Part shown: positions 1 through 13,018 of the stretch, piece by piece
Position numbering within the stretch: position 1 is the stretch's first letter
Layout of the letters: each line of letters starts with the position of its first letter
DNA from: Quillaja saponaria
Lineage: Eukaryota > Streptophyta > Magnoliopsida > Fabales > Quillajaceae
Assembly (NCBI GenBank): GCA_029379385.1
Contig: CM055617.1
Span: 3,844,001-3,908,000, forward strand
DNA: 64,000 bases
Reading direction: 5' to 3'
The notes under the pieces: model-generated
Told to the model about the DNA's origin: nothing
Database searches by the model: none
The model's input: the letters and a program-made list of their open reading frames with translations, nothing else
Translations under genes and position numbers: made by a program

Positions 1-938
1 TATGCAATGACAGCAATGCTTGTAAGATGTGAATCTCCATTTTAGATGACTGTGGTAAAAACTCCAGAAGGAACAGTTTGTTGTTATCAAATTATTAGCA
101 CATTCTGTAAGTAGGTTTCTGTATGATATTGAATTCAAATTGAAACATGCCACAATACATATTTGTATATAAATCTGAGTTTGTTGTTGCCAAATTATTA
201 GCACATTCTGTAAGTAGGTTTCTGTATGATATTGAATTCAAATTCAAACATGCCACAATACATTTTTGTATATAAATCTGATTACTTTATCCCAATTTTT
301 CAACAACAATGGTATAAGAGATGGAAATGTAAAGTTTAACACTGTCATATATTTATTGTTTATCATCCAATAATATCATACTTCTTTGGGATTGCTTTAT
401 CATCAAATAATATCATGTGAATCTCCACATGACAGATAGTGTTTTTCTATTAAAACAAAAACAAAAAAAAACAAGGTTTTTCAAATAAGAAATAAATAGT
501 AGACCTTCCAAATCTCGTTGAGAGTTGCTCCCAAGATCTCCATTAAAAATCAACTAAACTAAATCAATGAAATGTTCAAGTTGAAAATTTTCAAATGTGG
601 GTGACAAACAAGGTAATATCAAAAGCTTCATACAAAGTTATGATGCAGCAGGGTCAACTGGATCTTGAGCACAAAATATGATCCAGCGACCAGCATTAAG
701 GCCACAAAATCTAAAGCATTTCTGTCCACAGCCAGAAATCTTGGCTAGTTCTGAATACAAAGTATATACAACCTAATTTGACCAAAAAAGACTTTCATCT
801 CTCGCAAGCAGATAAATGAAGCTGATATTTTACCAGATGCATTTACATCTAAAGGAAACTCTATCTCCCTACAAACTGCACATAATATTTCTGGAGCAGC
901 ACTCCCTATGTTCAAATGTAACTAAACCTTGTATATTT
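1..938. other. 3' flank of the CBP60 gene, AT-rich
   Basis: I see no coding sequence here. The stretch is the 3' UTR and downstream flank of the minus-strand gene that stops at 939. It contains a two-copy 103-bp direct duplication (listed separately) and otherwise low-complexity AT-rich DNA. Confidence 0.6.
77..282. repeat. 103-bp tandem duplication, two copies
   Basis: Positions 77-179 and 180-282 are nearly identical. Both carry the same run from TTTGTTGTT through the AAATTATTAGCACATTCTG segment to TATAAATCTGA, with only a few substitutions. The high identity suggests a fairly recent local duplication in non-coding DNA. Confidence 0.9.
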
Positions 939-3900
939 TCATAAACCAATACCATATCTTTGGATATCATGAACGTGAGATCTTCTCAAAGCCACAATCC
1001 TCCTTATAGAGAACCATCGTAAGATGCTGGATAGCTTTCTCCATCTCCTATGAGCTTTATCAACCTTGTCCACAGCCATGGCAGTAGGGCGTGCAAATAA
1101 GAACCTATCAACAGCACTTTGTAGATCCGCTTGTGATTCCAGTATGTGGTTCTGAGACTGAAGATCAGTATCAAAAAACTGCAGATGATCCTCGTCACTG
1201 AAAGCATGGACCATGGGTGGTGTGTCACAGATAAGGGAGTTCGTGGCTTGGCCTGGAAAACTGAGAGTATGGTCATATCTAAGACCAGTAGTCTCAACAC
1301 CATGCAAGGCATAGTCATCCAAGCCACTACTGCTTCCAACAGAATAGATAGATGATATGATATCTGGAGAAGAGGCACTTGGTTGTGTATAATCAAATCC
1401 ACCAACCTCGTGAGGAGGCAAAAATTTGCTGAGACTAGAACTCTCTGCCCTGGGTGAGCTTGAGGTGTAAAGTACATCAGTTAAGTGTGAAGAGCCACCC
1501 ATAAGAGAGGCTTCGTCATCAAAAGAGAAAACGTCATCCCACCGTTCAAATGCAGAGCATACCAAGTTGTGGGCATCAGCCTGGTTGCAAAATTTGAGGT
1601 TAAAGGAGTCAGACATGAACAGGAAATTCAAAAAGGGAAAAAAATATAGAGATTTGAGAACAGAATAATGCCTTTTCAGCTTCAGAAAGCTTATCTATGG
1701 GAGCATACTGGAATTCAGAAAGCAGTCCCATCACTTGTCCCACAACATTGAAGACCACGCCAGTCTTCTGTTGAGAATTGGGAAGGAAGTACAAGAACCT
1801 CCTCTTATCAAGTATACATGTTCGAGCATGCTCCACTGTGACCTCCCACATCTTAGCAGACATACCTGTGCCCATTATCTACAACACAACAAAAATGAGC
1901 TTTAGTGATAATGCCATTTGCAAGGGACTAAAAGAATTCATCCTTTTCCACAACTAAAAAACTTTAATTACTCAATCAGAACGCTTAGTCTTGTTAGACT
2001 TGTTTGGAAAATCCTTATAAATTCAATCTATATAGATGAAGCATAATGTTTCTGTAATGTCGTGTTAATACAGCTCACTCATGCCAGACACAACACTAGG
2101 CAGTATGGGATTTGGGAGCAGGCTGTTAAATCAATCTGAAAGATATTAGAATTGAGCTACAGAGGCAGGAGTCCATGCCAAGGAGATATCCCACTAAGTT
2201 GACTGACTGGACAAAGAGCAGAAGCTAAAATCAATGTGTCTCAGTTCCACTTGGTGGCCTAACTATATTATTCCACAAGAATGCTTGTACTGGACTCTAA
2301 ATGATGTGTATGTTAACTAGTTAACCATCTTTCATTAAAGCATTCGAGAGTAAAACAGTGCCTCAGATGCAGATTCGAAATGCAAAAAAGTTAGGAGTGC
2401 CAAAAAGAGTATAAGATTGAGGCAATCATTAATAATTACAGTTCTTAGCCTTGCAGGGTCTGTGAAGAGAAGGGTGAGAAAATCCTTCACTGTGTTGATC
2501 TTTTCCCGACTCAAACGCTTATGGAAAGCTCCTTCTTTGCCTATCTTTTCTAGTCTCCAAACTTCGTCAAGCAGAGACGGAGGATGGTGCTTCTTGTACA
2601 CTACAACAATAAAAATATCATTAAAAATTCAACAGTTACAAATGAATTTCTATCTATCTCATATATGAAGTGATTCAGCAAAATTGAATACATATTTTTA
2701 ATCTAACTATCTGAGCTAACTGATTTTGATAGGCTTCAATCATGCCAAGACAAAATAATTTTTCATAGAACAAATATTGAAGAGGATACCAAGAAGTCCT
2801 GGGATCAGCAAAATCGGGTCCTCCTAAATGTATTAAAGCAAACAGGTTAATTAAGCAAATTCAATATTTTCAACATGCAAATCAGCTTCTTCTTTTTTCT
2901 CTTTCCTCTCATTTCCAAGTGTTGTGTCTAAGAGTTTAGAGGGACTACCCTTAAAACTCAATTAGGGCGAAACAAGATCTTTAAGAATCTAAGCAGAAAA
3001 TGTCAAATATAAGTACTCACGCTCTCCTCTGTGATCCCTAACAATGAATGGCTCAGTTTTTGCTTCTTTTACTCTAGTTCCATCAAAGTTATCCACAACT
3101 CTTGCCCCAAGCCTGAATCTGCGGCTCCTTGTCCAGCTTGAATTGTCTGAGAATGAAATTTCACCCACCATGCCAGTCCCATCTTTAAGATTCATAAATG
3201 CATCTCCAGTAAGAAGGGGCTTCTTCCCTTCTCTCTCTCTTACAATGTTGTTCCTAAACTCTTCAAGGCTCCAATTGTCACTTTCATCGCTATCAAAATC
3301 ACCTTCAAGCACTACAATTTCTATCTTGGCTGAAGATTCAGGCCCAGAACTGACAACCTGCCCCATGAGAGCATCAACCAAAGTTATTCTTAAGTTGGAG
3401 CAATCCTCTCCTTCAATTCGAGCTCCCGTAAAGACTGGAAGAGATAAGTTGTTTTCAAATTGCAGCTGTAAACTTCTTGATTGAGAGGTATGCGCCTCCT
3501 TCCCACAATTCCTGGAAAGAGTTTGAAAGATGCATCAAAAAAACCCATCCTATATGTAAGTTAATTTCATTACTATTCCACTAAAAGGTCCAATCTGTTT
3601 CTTTTAGCAGGTTATCATTTCTTACTGTTTCATGCTGGTCAAGTGCTTCCTTAGGGCCGATTCCACTTCCTCTTTAACCTGAAATGATGTACACTATCAA
3701 CTAAACTGTATTTTGATATCCCCACGACTAAAATCAAATCTTATAAGTGGAGAAAATGTCAAGATAGTTTTTCAGTTGAAGAACAAGATTTATCAATTAC
3801 TTCTAATCCCTGTAATCTAAAAAAGGAAAAAAGGATAAAGCAACTGCAACATGTTTCAAGTCAAGACTGCTGGTACAAAATTCAAAGTAAACTCAATTTG

Positions 3901-6173
3901 ACTTAGCTACAAGTACTTCACTGGATCACAAAGTTACGCATAACCTGTTTAGGTAGGTGGAAAACAAATAAAAATTTAGGATTAGACTGGCTTGCAAAAT
4001 ATAATTCAGCACAGCTGGTGCTTCTGATATCTGTTTCAATCAGCATCATTTCTCAACACACACCTAATTCAAGTTCTTAAAAGCATTCTACTTTTCTCAC
4101 TATGAATAGTATAAAACTGCCATTACAAATAAGAAAGCAAGCACTGATAATTGCAAAAAGAATCTTCAGCTAGCACCCATAATAAAACTTTATTATACTT
4201 GATTTCATTTTTTTTCCCTTTATGCTGTTCTGTTTGAAAATACCAGTAAGTGGTTTTGGCATATATAATGCAATTGATTTATATATATATGTGAATTATC
4301 TAAATTCTTACTCCTTAGACCATACATAATGTACAGATGAATAAAAACTAATAACTATCAAGAAAGAAATCACGTAAAACTCTTGTATTTTAGCTGTTTA
4401 ACAAAACATATATGCTTCCCAGAATAAGACAGACGTAGAATAGCAAAAACTTATCACTTGAAAATTCAGATAGATTTTTTTATCAAAGGACTTCTTAGAA
4501 ATTGAACTCCCAAATGTCAAATAAGCAAGGACAATGTTTAAAGAGATTGTTGAGTTCAAATACAAACAAGAGGGCCTAAGATGCATCTCAAATCTTTTAA
4601 TTTTTAATAAATAAATGCAACTTGTTCTGTGGATTCTTAGTCATATACCTGCAGATTTCGAGCGCTATGTCTAATGACTCAGACCAAATTTAAGAGAAGT
4701 CTCAATAAATAATTCATTGGTCCTTCTAGTAGCTTCAAAACAGTTTGAAATATTATAATCTCTGAAATACATTAAGTCTAAAACTCTAAATCACAGAACT
4801 AGGAATCCTATTGCTGCTGTAGCATGGACCATCATGCCATGGTTATCTGTTGAAAGGATAAGTTGGAAAGGAGAGGGCAGCAGCCACAACATTGAAGGAC
4901 ACCTGGCATCGGTCCACAGTAATGGCCACTGTAGAGCAGCTTCCATGCATTATTTTATGTGGTCTGCAAAGCATGATGGAAACTCCAATGCCTAAAGGGT
5001 CTAACAGATTAATGGATAATGAATTCCATTTGTCTAAGATTGATGACATAATTATCAGGTTCATAACTCAATGAATCCCAACGAAATAGCATAAACAAGA
5101 AAAAGAAGGTAAAAACTAGAGAAGTATTAAGTACATATAATAAGATCACTATAACAACAAAGATATAGAAGGGACCAGCATACCACTTTACGAATCAAGG
5201 GCTCCAGAATTGGTTCCAGCATATGCTGGATTGATTGCAGCTTCATCACCTCAAGGACCACACTAAACATCAATTAAAATAATGAACAGAAGAGGTATTA
5301 GAAATCAAAGAAAGTGAGCAAAGCCCCAATTACCTATCAAAAGTAAAATTCGATAATAGCAACCCAATCACATACAACAAAAAAGAATGTTTTATATAAT
5401 TTAATTCAGTTTTTAAATGCGAAATACATCTACTTCAAACTCCATTATAAAAAGCATTAATTTGGACCTCGGGAACGAAAATCATCAATAAACTAACCAT
5501 TTGCAACTACCCTTTATGTCCAGCCAAATTCACTCATTGGAAGGTCCATTTATGCATTGTCAATAACAAGCATAAACAACATTTTTGCAACGCATCACAA
5601 ATCAATTTAACTTTCTTCCCCTGCAACTCAGATAAACCAGTGGTCCTTTTTGAACGAACAAACTCACAAATAATATCTGGGTTAATTTTTCACAATAATA
5701 CATCCAAATGCAATCTGATTTTGCTCATGCAAAGAACTGAATGTAACTTTATATTCCATGAAACAATGTAAACCTATGTTCAGTTGTCAATAAATTTGAA
5801 CTCAAACCAAATAATCGCAACCAAAATCAAATTGGCAAAGCGCATTCATCATTGATTTTCACCAACTGAACAAACCCAGTTGAGTGTGAGTGTTCTTATA
5901 TACACTTCCACATTGGGCACTCTACCTAAAGGTGCAACCTGCGAGCTTAATTTTAAAAGACAATCATTAATAAATTTCATCAAACAACTAACCCACTTCA
6001 TTTTGTACATAATCTTCCACTTATTTTCCAATGAACATAGAAAAAGGATGAAAATTTTCAAAGTAAAATAAGAAAACAAATGCTGCTTACTTCTTAAACC
6101 TTCTACGCTTATCCTCCGGACTGCCACCTTCTTGTCGAGGCTTGCCATCTTCTGGGCGCCTCTTCTGCGACAT
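939..6173 (-). CDS. Calmodulin-binding protein 60 (CBP60) family transcription factor
   Basis: CBP60 proteins are plant DNA-binding, calmodulin-regulated transcription factors linked to salicylic-acid and immune signalling and expected in the nucleus. I assign seven exons: 6173-6091, 5262-5184, 3678-3626, 3511-3021, 2600-2440, 1878-1672 and 1580-939, giving 571 aa, usual for the family. The N-terminus is basic (KRR and DKRRR clusters, likely nuclear localisation). The conserved CBP60 core spans about residues 72-358, with family landmarks [32 protein letters not shown] and [20 protein letters not shown]. The acidic/serine-rich C-terminal part ends in a Trp/Arg-rich amphipathic segment near residues 536-552 ([17 protein letters not shown]), which fits the C-terminal calmodulin-binding site of most members. 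The start is the first ATG, in frame with the basic N-terminus. The last intron has a GC donor (see findings). I cannot say which CBP60 subgroup this is. Confidence 0.93.
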
Positions 6174-9074
6174 TATCGAAGCCCAGCAAGAGATACCCAA
6201 GAATAACAACATCCAAAGCGACCAACATGCAACTTTATACTACGATATTAACAAAAACCAACAAATGGATACAGTGGGTAAAGTCCAAAATTCTTCTCGT
6301 ACTCAGTCTGTCATGTCTAAACCATGTTCTGAATTTGGCTGTGTCCAGGATGCTTCTTGGCGCTGAAGCTCACTCTCATCTCTACCTTTAGCTTCTTTTG
6401 GCTTTAAGCAAATAAATACCCACCATAAACTGCATAAAAGAGATGCCTTGTTAGGCCCCTTGGGTACTGATTGGTAGGAGAGGAGGTTGCGTTAGAGTCT
6501 GGACTGTGAAGAATGAAGCAGAGGAGGAGTCTGTGATCTCTCTCTCTCTCTCAAACACACAGTGTGGGGTCCAAGGAAAGCGCGTTTCATGACTCGGTAA
6601 AAGTACGGGTCCACATATGAACGCGCATTTCGTGAGTTAAAAATCGGAGTGGCATGTAACATGACTCAGCCATTAATCAAATTTAATGGATTTCTTATTT
6701 TTCTCAATTAAAAAAGTCCAATTTAGAGGTTGTTGATTCACCCAACTACCCAGGCCCCAAGAGGGAAAATTAAAAATTATAATTATAATGAAAAAATTTC
6801 TTTGCTAGCTTTGGAAAATTTATATTTTCACTTGTAAAACATTTTAATCATTTGTTGAAATTATAATTACAATTAAAAAAATTTCTTTGCTAGCTTTGGA
6901 AAATTTATATTGACACTTGTAAAACATTTTAATCATTTGTTCAAAGAGAAAACATTTTTTTTAATTTTAGCACTTACAATAATAAAATCAAATTTTGATT
7001 TCAAATTCTTAAAAATTTAACAATTCAATCAACTTAGAGAGCTAAAAATTGAAATAATTTTAATATATATAGGAGGGTTTAATTCGGAAATCGTATCGTT
7101 CAATTTTTTCTTATATAATAATACATATATTTTGTTCCTATTTATCTTAATTATTTTTATTAAAGAAATAAAAAGGAAGAATTATTGGTATGAAATGTAC
7201 CTTGATAATTCAGTTTGGTGCTTATGATTGAGTGACTTGAAAGACAAGTAATGGCTTGTTCTAACACATATTTCCATTTTCATGTAATCGTTACCAATTA
7301 GACTTATAAATATTGTGTGAGGCCTACAAATAAAGTTGGCAAAAATGTTATATTTAAAAAAAATAACACAGTTATTTTACTTCCTATCATCCACATGTGA
7401 TTTTAAAACTATAACAACCTCTAATTTTTTTTAAAATTAAATAATAAAAATAAGTCACTTTCCTATATGCTAGTTTTTTCAGAGGAAGCAACTTATAAAA
7501 CTACAAAGATCATAAATCACAAGATACTCATCTACTCATCTATTTCCAGGAACCTTCCTCCTTACAAAAGAAAGATTTTGATATGATGAGATATGCAAAT
7601 AAATTTCACACATATGTTAGCAACTAAAGCCTTTCCCTTCTTAACAAAAATATAGTAACCATAAAAACTCATATTTGTTGTCATTTTGAATTTAGTTAAC
7701 TATATAAAATTTAAATATGAGATACGAAATTCTTTTATATTTTTGTTTTATAGACTTAGTTCATGTGATAAGGGTATAGAAAGTTTAAATATAAGTTTCA
7801 GTTCTTTCTTATGATAATAAACTTTTATGCTAAGGCCTAGGCATGAGGTGATTATCGGAAAACTCTTGCAATTATGAATTTTGTTTAATTTATGACAAGT
7901 GTTTTAAATACATTTATTAAAATATTTAAATTTTTTTTGAAAAACGTGCTTAAAGATGAAGGTTTGGCAATAGCTCATTTTTTACCTGTTAATCCATTTA
8001 TTATTGATAAAAATGCACGATCCATTAATTAGTCATGTCAAAATGTTTGAAAATGACTTGTTAAATCAATGACTAATGGGTACATAGTATAACCCATTTA
8101 ATAAATGTGATTATTTGGCTCAAAAGTTTATGATGTATAAAACCCACGTAACTTTTTGTAACTGTGTGCGTAGTAAATAAAAATTTAAGAATTTAAAATA
8201 TTTTAAAAATAATAAATTATTTATTACGCAATACTAAAATCATAGTTAATTACGATAATTAATAATACAAAATTTTTATATTTATCACCTTAACAAGTAT
8301 CATATGAACACCAGTTAAAAAAATTATTATAGATTTTTGGCTCAATGAGTGTTAAATCAACACTCCACTGTTTAGTTTCTGTGACTGCTTATCTTTCTTG
8401 TATCAACTATGATTGGCATTTTAGTTATTATTTATTTTGATCAATAGGATGAGTTTGAGTTTTAAATAAATTAATGTGAGAGATCAATTCAATTCAATTC
8501 AATTTAATTTAAATTATTTCTCAATACTTGGAACAAATAAGTGATATAATTCAAATGAATTAAATTGAATTACAGTATTTAGAATATTATTATAATTAAT
8601 AAAATTTATTTCATTTTAATACTTTTACAAAATTACCCTTGTATTAGTAAAAAAATAAAAAAAAATTCCTACAAAAATAACTTAAATCATTGGTACAAGT
8701 CTAATACACTATAAGGAGGGGAGAGAAATGACGGGAAGGGGAGGAGAAAGAAAGAAAAGAAGAGATGAGAATGTGGTAGGAAGAAGAATGAGGGATTGTG
8801 ATTTTTGAGATGTGGATAAGAGAAGAAGTAAAAATAAATGGTATATATATATTTTTAATCTAATTGAATTGAATTCTTAAAAAATCATATCAATTTTGAT
8901 GAGAATTCAAAATAAAAAAATGTTATAAAAGCATCATTTATAATGAATTGAATTATCATGAAAAATATATACCAAATACAAGATTTTAATGAAAGTTCAT
9001 TTAAAATGAATTGAATTCCACAATTTTTATACTTCTAAACACACTCTAAAAGAATTTATGTTAATTAGATATAG
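6174..9074. other. Intergenic: CBP60 5' region and AT-rich spacer
   Basis: The first 400 bases upstream of the CBP60 ATG are its probable 5' UTR and promoter and include a short CT repeat near 6539-6552. The rest is AT-rich with no credible ORF. It holds an 85-bp tandem duplication near 6780-6947 and several AATTC/AATTGAATTC-type runs at 8480-9020. Confidence 0.6.
6780..6950. repeat. About 85-bp tandem duplication
   Basis: The string TTTCTTTGCTAGCTTTGG recurs at 6797 and 6882, followed in both copies by AAAATTTATATT, CACTTGTAAAACATTTTAATC and ATTTGTT. This is a simple two-copy direct repeat in spacer DNA. Confidence 0.85.
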
Positions 9075-12000
9075 TTTTGGCAAGAACATGAAAGGGATCA
9101 TAAGAAGAACCATAGGCCACAATACCCAGCTATACTACATGATCTTCGTCTGCATGTAGTTGAGTCAACTCCACAATCTTCATCATTCGACACCTATGGT
9201 CAGTTCGAAAATCGGGGGATGTGGCAAGCACTCTCAAATCTCAATCACTTGATCACCAAGCTGGCCTGAGTTCAATGTCATGGCAGGGCAGACCTGGGAA
9301 GACATTGCACTGACTCGACTAACTTGTTTCTTCACTCTGCACAATAAAAACTTAAAAAGTCAGGTAGCACCACAGATGCTTAATTCTACTTGTTTGTCTA
9401 GTTTAAATTATCTCTTCGTAAGTTCAAGTGTTTGGTGTCAGAAACTTTGATGTCACGCCAAGGACGAGAAATTTGAAGGAAAATTTTATCCAATCAGGAG
9501 GCATATTTTTAAAAGATGTGTTCAATACTAATCATCACATGCAGATTGGTAAAACTTACCTTAACAAAGGTCCAATTCTGGAAGCTTTTCATGCCAAGCA
9601 CTTGGCACTGGAAGGGGGTGACCCTCAGTAGTGAAGATCTGATTCCGATCAGCCAAAAATGAGTCATCAAACAGAAGATACAAATACTTGCACCTGCAGA
9701 AAACATAATAAATTCCATATACAATATTCAAGTCATAATTTAGTTGTCAGAAACTGTTACAGTTTTCTTCAATTTTCCTTATATTTCCGCAAGGAAAAAA
9801 CTATGCTAATGATCTTCCAACTGCATAGTTGTCACATCACTAATGCTTGCAAACCCTTCTTCCACTTTGGTATATAGATTTAGGGAACTAACAATTGATT
9901 CACCCACCTCAATGTACCATGGATTTGGGTATCAAAGAATCAAGTAAGTTTTATAAGAATATTATAAAGTGCAACTGAAGGATGATACTCATAGTAAAAA
10001 TGAAAATAGCAGAAAAAATAAAGTTACCAACCTTTGGTTGCTTGATATAAGTAGAATGTTGACTCTGCCAATTCAGGGCGCAATGGATAATATTTTCCAG
10101 TGGGATGCAGCGTTTGATAGTCCAGCAAATACCTTCACATACATTTACAATATGATGTGAAATTAAATAGTAAAATGTAGTTTTCTAATAACAGAAACAC
10201 GCTGACGGCTACAGAGAATATGTAATGAAAATTCTCTAGAGCAAAAATACCTCTCTGGTAGCACTCCAAACCTCATCCACATATGAAAAATCTCACGGTG
10301 AGATGCATTAGCAGCTGCAATATCCCCAACAAGAACCCAATTACCATTGAGTGTTACATTCTGAAAGCTATCTGTCAGACTTAAAATAATTGGTAATCAA
10401 TTTGTCATGTTACTTGCCTGTAGGCCAGGCCAAAATGCCTGAAGACTTGTGAGCTGCCAGTAAGTTGCTTTTCCAGTAGAGTAGACAATTGCTTTTTCCA
10501 AAATAATTGCTTTTCGTACAAAGTTTTTCTTTTCCAAGGCCAGTGTTTAATCGAATTCAAATAGAGTAGACAATGTTATTCTGGTTTCATGCCCTGCATA
10601 TAGTTGGGTGGGTAAAACCAGCACAAGCCATCTGTTTGCCACTGATTGACGAATTGCACCATTCCATATATGAACTGCCACTGAGGCTTCATGTATGGGC
10701 CATCAGACCAACTGCTCTGGCTGCTTGGACATGGCACATCTCCTTCTTGGCATTATAATCATTTGATTCCCCAAGATTTCAATTATTTTGCAGATATATC
10801 TAAAAGATTCAATACGCACAACCGAAAGCCGATGCTGTTAAGACTGAAACTGAGCATTTTAGGCAGTGACCACATTTTTGTATAACCCATGCTCAAATGC
10901 TCACAGTCATTGCTACAGAAACAAAGTGAAAGGGACCACATATCATGATCTAAAGGACAGACAACAATTATTTGAAGGAATAAGAATAAATCCAAAGTTG
11001 TGAATTGACACAAGTTGGACTCTAGCATGACTTAAGCTTTACCTTTAAGTTAATCCATGCATATGGCAATCCAGTAGGTGTACTGAATGCTTGCAGAAAG
11101 CATTTTCCTAAATCTTCAGCCAAAGTTAATAGCTGATTGTTGTAATCTCCATGGATAAACATGTTTGTGGAATCAAGTAGATGAGCAGAAACAAGTCCTC
11201 CAAGCACTCTTATGTTGCACTACATAATAGGGATCAAAAAGAAAAGAACAACATAAAATACTTCAAAGGCAAAGTGTTTTCAATAAATATTGCCCAAAAA
11301 AAAAAGTCAGGAATAAAAAGCACGGCCAGAAACCTAGTGAGTTCGGCAGTCTAAATTACATTGCATAAATCTGTATAATCAAGACAAGCCACAGAAACCA
11401 AGGTTTCAAGGCTCCAAGCTTTAACTCAAAAAGATTAATCCTTGCATCAAAATCGAATTTTACATTTTCAGAGATCCAAAGCACTGCCCTCTCAAATTCA
11501 GACTTGTTACCCATAATAACAAGGCTGAAAAGAGATCTTGTATCATACTGGCAATCTAACAACAATATATAAAATGACATAAAGAATCAATGGATGTCTA
11601 TTCAGCCTTCTTTTCATTCCATTGGGTCTTTTGTAGAGTTCTTGGATGGAATGAATTGTAATTAGTAGCTTTACTTTTGTTTCCAGTCGGTTGAGTACAA
11701 AGCTACGACTCTTTTCTTGTTAATAAAATCATTACTGATCAAAAAAAAGAATCAACCAAAATTGCTGCATCACAGAATGGAAAGTGTTCAAGCTGTAACT
11801 CCATGTGCTGTGTATTTCACAAATTATACCCAGATAATGATTCGATAAGTGTAAGAGCGGATCCGTTATAGTCTTGAGGCAAGTGTTCAAGCTGCAATTA
11901 TGGACAAACTAGTTTACTTTTTTTTATCTCCAGCTACTTTATCATTAATTCTAAACCCACAGATATTTTACCATTAAATTTCCCAATTCGCTTAGTGAAT

Positions 12001-13018
12001 CAGTATAATTTGGTGAGAGGCTTTAGCTCGTCATGCTGCAAAAGTATAATATTTATTTTTTATATCAAGCAACAGATGTACACAAAACCAAAGCAAGAAG
12101 TAAATGACATTACCAACCGGAAATGCATGGGTCATGTAATTGTCATAGGCATGATAAAACTTGAAATAAGAGAAAAACTGACTGTTAACAAAGCTTTCCT
12201 CTCTACAATAGAAGAAAGACAAGATAAAAACTGACTGTTAACAAAGCTTTCCTCTCTACAATAGAAGAAAGACAAGATGCTTACTTAACCTGCCTCAAAG
12301 GGTATTTAGAAATTTCACAGATACTTATCCTCCTTCTCCTCCCCCTGTCCCTCCCCCATTAAATTGGTTTCTGAATAACACCTTTTACACCGTCAGACTT
12401 CAATTGATTACTGAATCACACTGGTAGAAAATTATTTAGCACCCTAGTAGTTTCTTGTGCCTTTGCTTACAGAAATAACTCAATCCAAATAAACCCAAGT
12501 AGTTCTAGGTCCCAGTAATTTGAAGGTTATAGCCCCTCCAAAGCTCTGAAATTCTGAAAGAATTCATAATTTAAATATCCGGCCTCGAATTGTAGTCCCA
12601 CCCTTCTTCTTTTGTCTTTTGCTAACGTATAGAGCAATCCCTCCCTCAATATGTTAAATACTTAGATACATTGTATTACAAGCTAACCTACAATTTTTTA
12701 AGTACCACAAGCTAATATGAATACAAATGGATTATCTATAATAAACCCAGAATTCTGACAAGACCAATAATTGGAAAACATCACAACAATGAAATCATTT
12801 TAATGTATCAAACTTGCGCCAAAGTCACGTATGCTATCCTAAGAATAAAAAACGAAGAATTCTGTTCAAAAGATATAGCAGGTCAATGTAACATATACTT
12901 TCATGGGCTTTTTCTTAGCAACCAAATGGGATTCTTGGTCGGACATAGATGGGTTGAAGAAGGTAGAAAGGATAACGATGTACAGTAGAACCCACGTCAA
13001 AATACTGCGAGGAAACAT
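9075..13018 (-). pseudogene. GH47 alpha-mannosidase-like (EDEM/MNS4-MNS5 class) pseudogene
   Basis: Functional relatives act in the ER lumen, trimming mannose from misfolded glycoproteins for degradation. Pieces lie in family order on the minus strand. They are a signal-peptide exon (13018-12899), FYHAYDNYMTHAFP (12159-12118), HDELKPL (about 12035), ALTLIESL (about 11880-11835), NKSEFERAVLWISENVKFD (about 11510-11420), and RVLGGLVSAHLL...TPTGLPY (about 11218-11047). After a scrambled stretch (10.5-10.9 kb) come YWQLTSLQAFWPGLQ (about 10478-10420), ANASHREIFHMW...FGVLPER (10345-10250), YYPLRPELAESTFYLYQATK (10132-10034), PWYIEVGES...MQLEDH (about 9926-9797), KYLYLLFDDSF...HEKLPE (9694-9570) and a Cys-rich tail (9340-9075). 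Lesions are an in-frame TAG at 9806-9808 where the family has Gln (LEDHQHS), loss of the acceptor and donor flanking that exon, a frame-changing deletion after HEKLPE, a frameshift in the tail, and missing middle exons. It is surely GH47-derived and very unlikely to make active enzyme. MNS4 versus MNS5 is not settled. Confidence 0.88.
12173..12278. repeat. 53-bp perfect tandem duplication
   Basis: ACTGTTAACAAAGCTTTCC and the rest of the unit, through AGAAGAAAGACAAGAT, occur at 12181 and again at 12234 without visible differences. The duplication lies in an intron remnant of the GH47 pseudogene and must be recent. Confidence 0.9.

Noticed and set aside
8460..9020. Possible MITE made of AATTGAATTC-rich DNA
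   Set aside because: The similarity is low-complexity AATTC repetition. I could not define terminal inverted repeats or target-site duplications.
9969..10160. Plus-strand ORF reading QLKDDTHS, resembling the GH47 motif QLEDHQHS in inverted orientation
   Set aside because: The true copy of that motif lies on the minus strand at about 9800-9830 (MQLEDH, stop, HSFFLAE). The plus-strand likeness is short, starts at GTG and has no further similarity.
10573..11028. ORFs on both strands within the GH47 pseudogene
   Set aside because: None shows a complete domain. The stretch lies where the family's middle exons are missing or scrambled, so the ORFs are chance.
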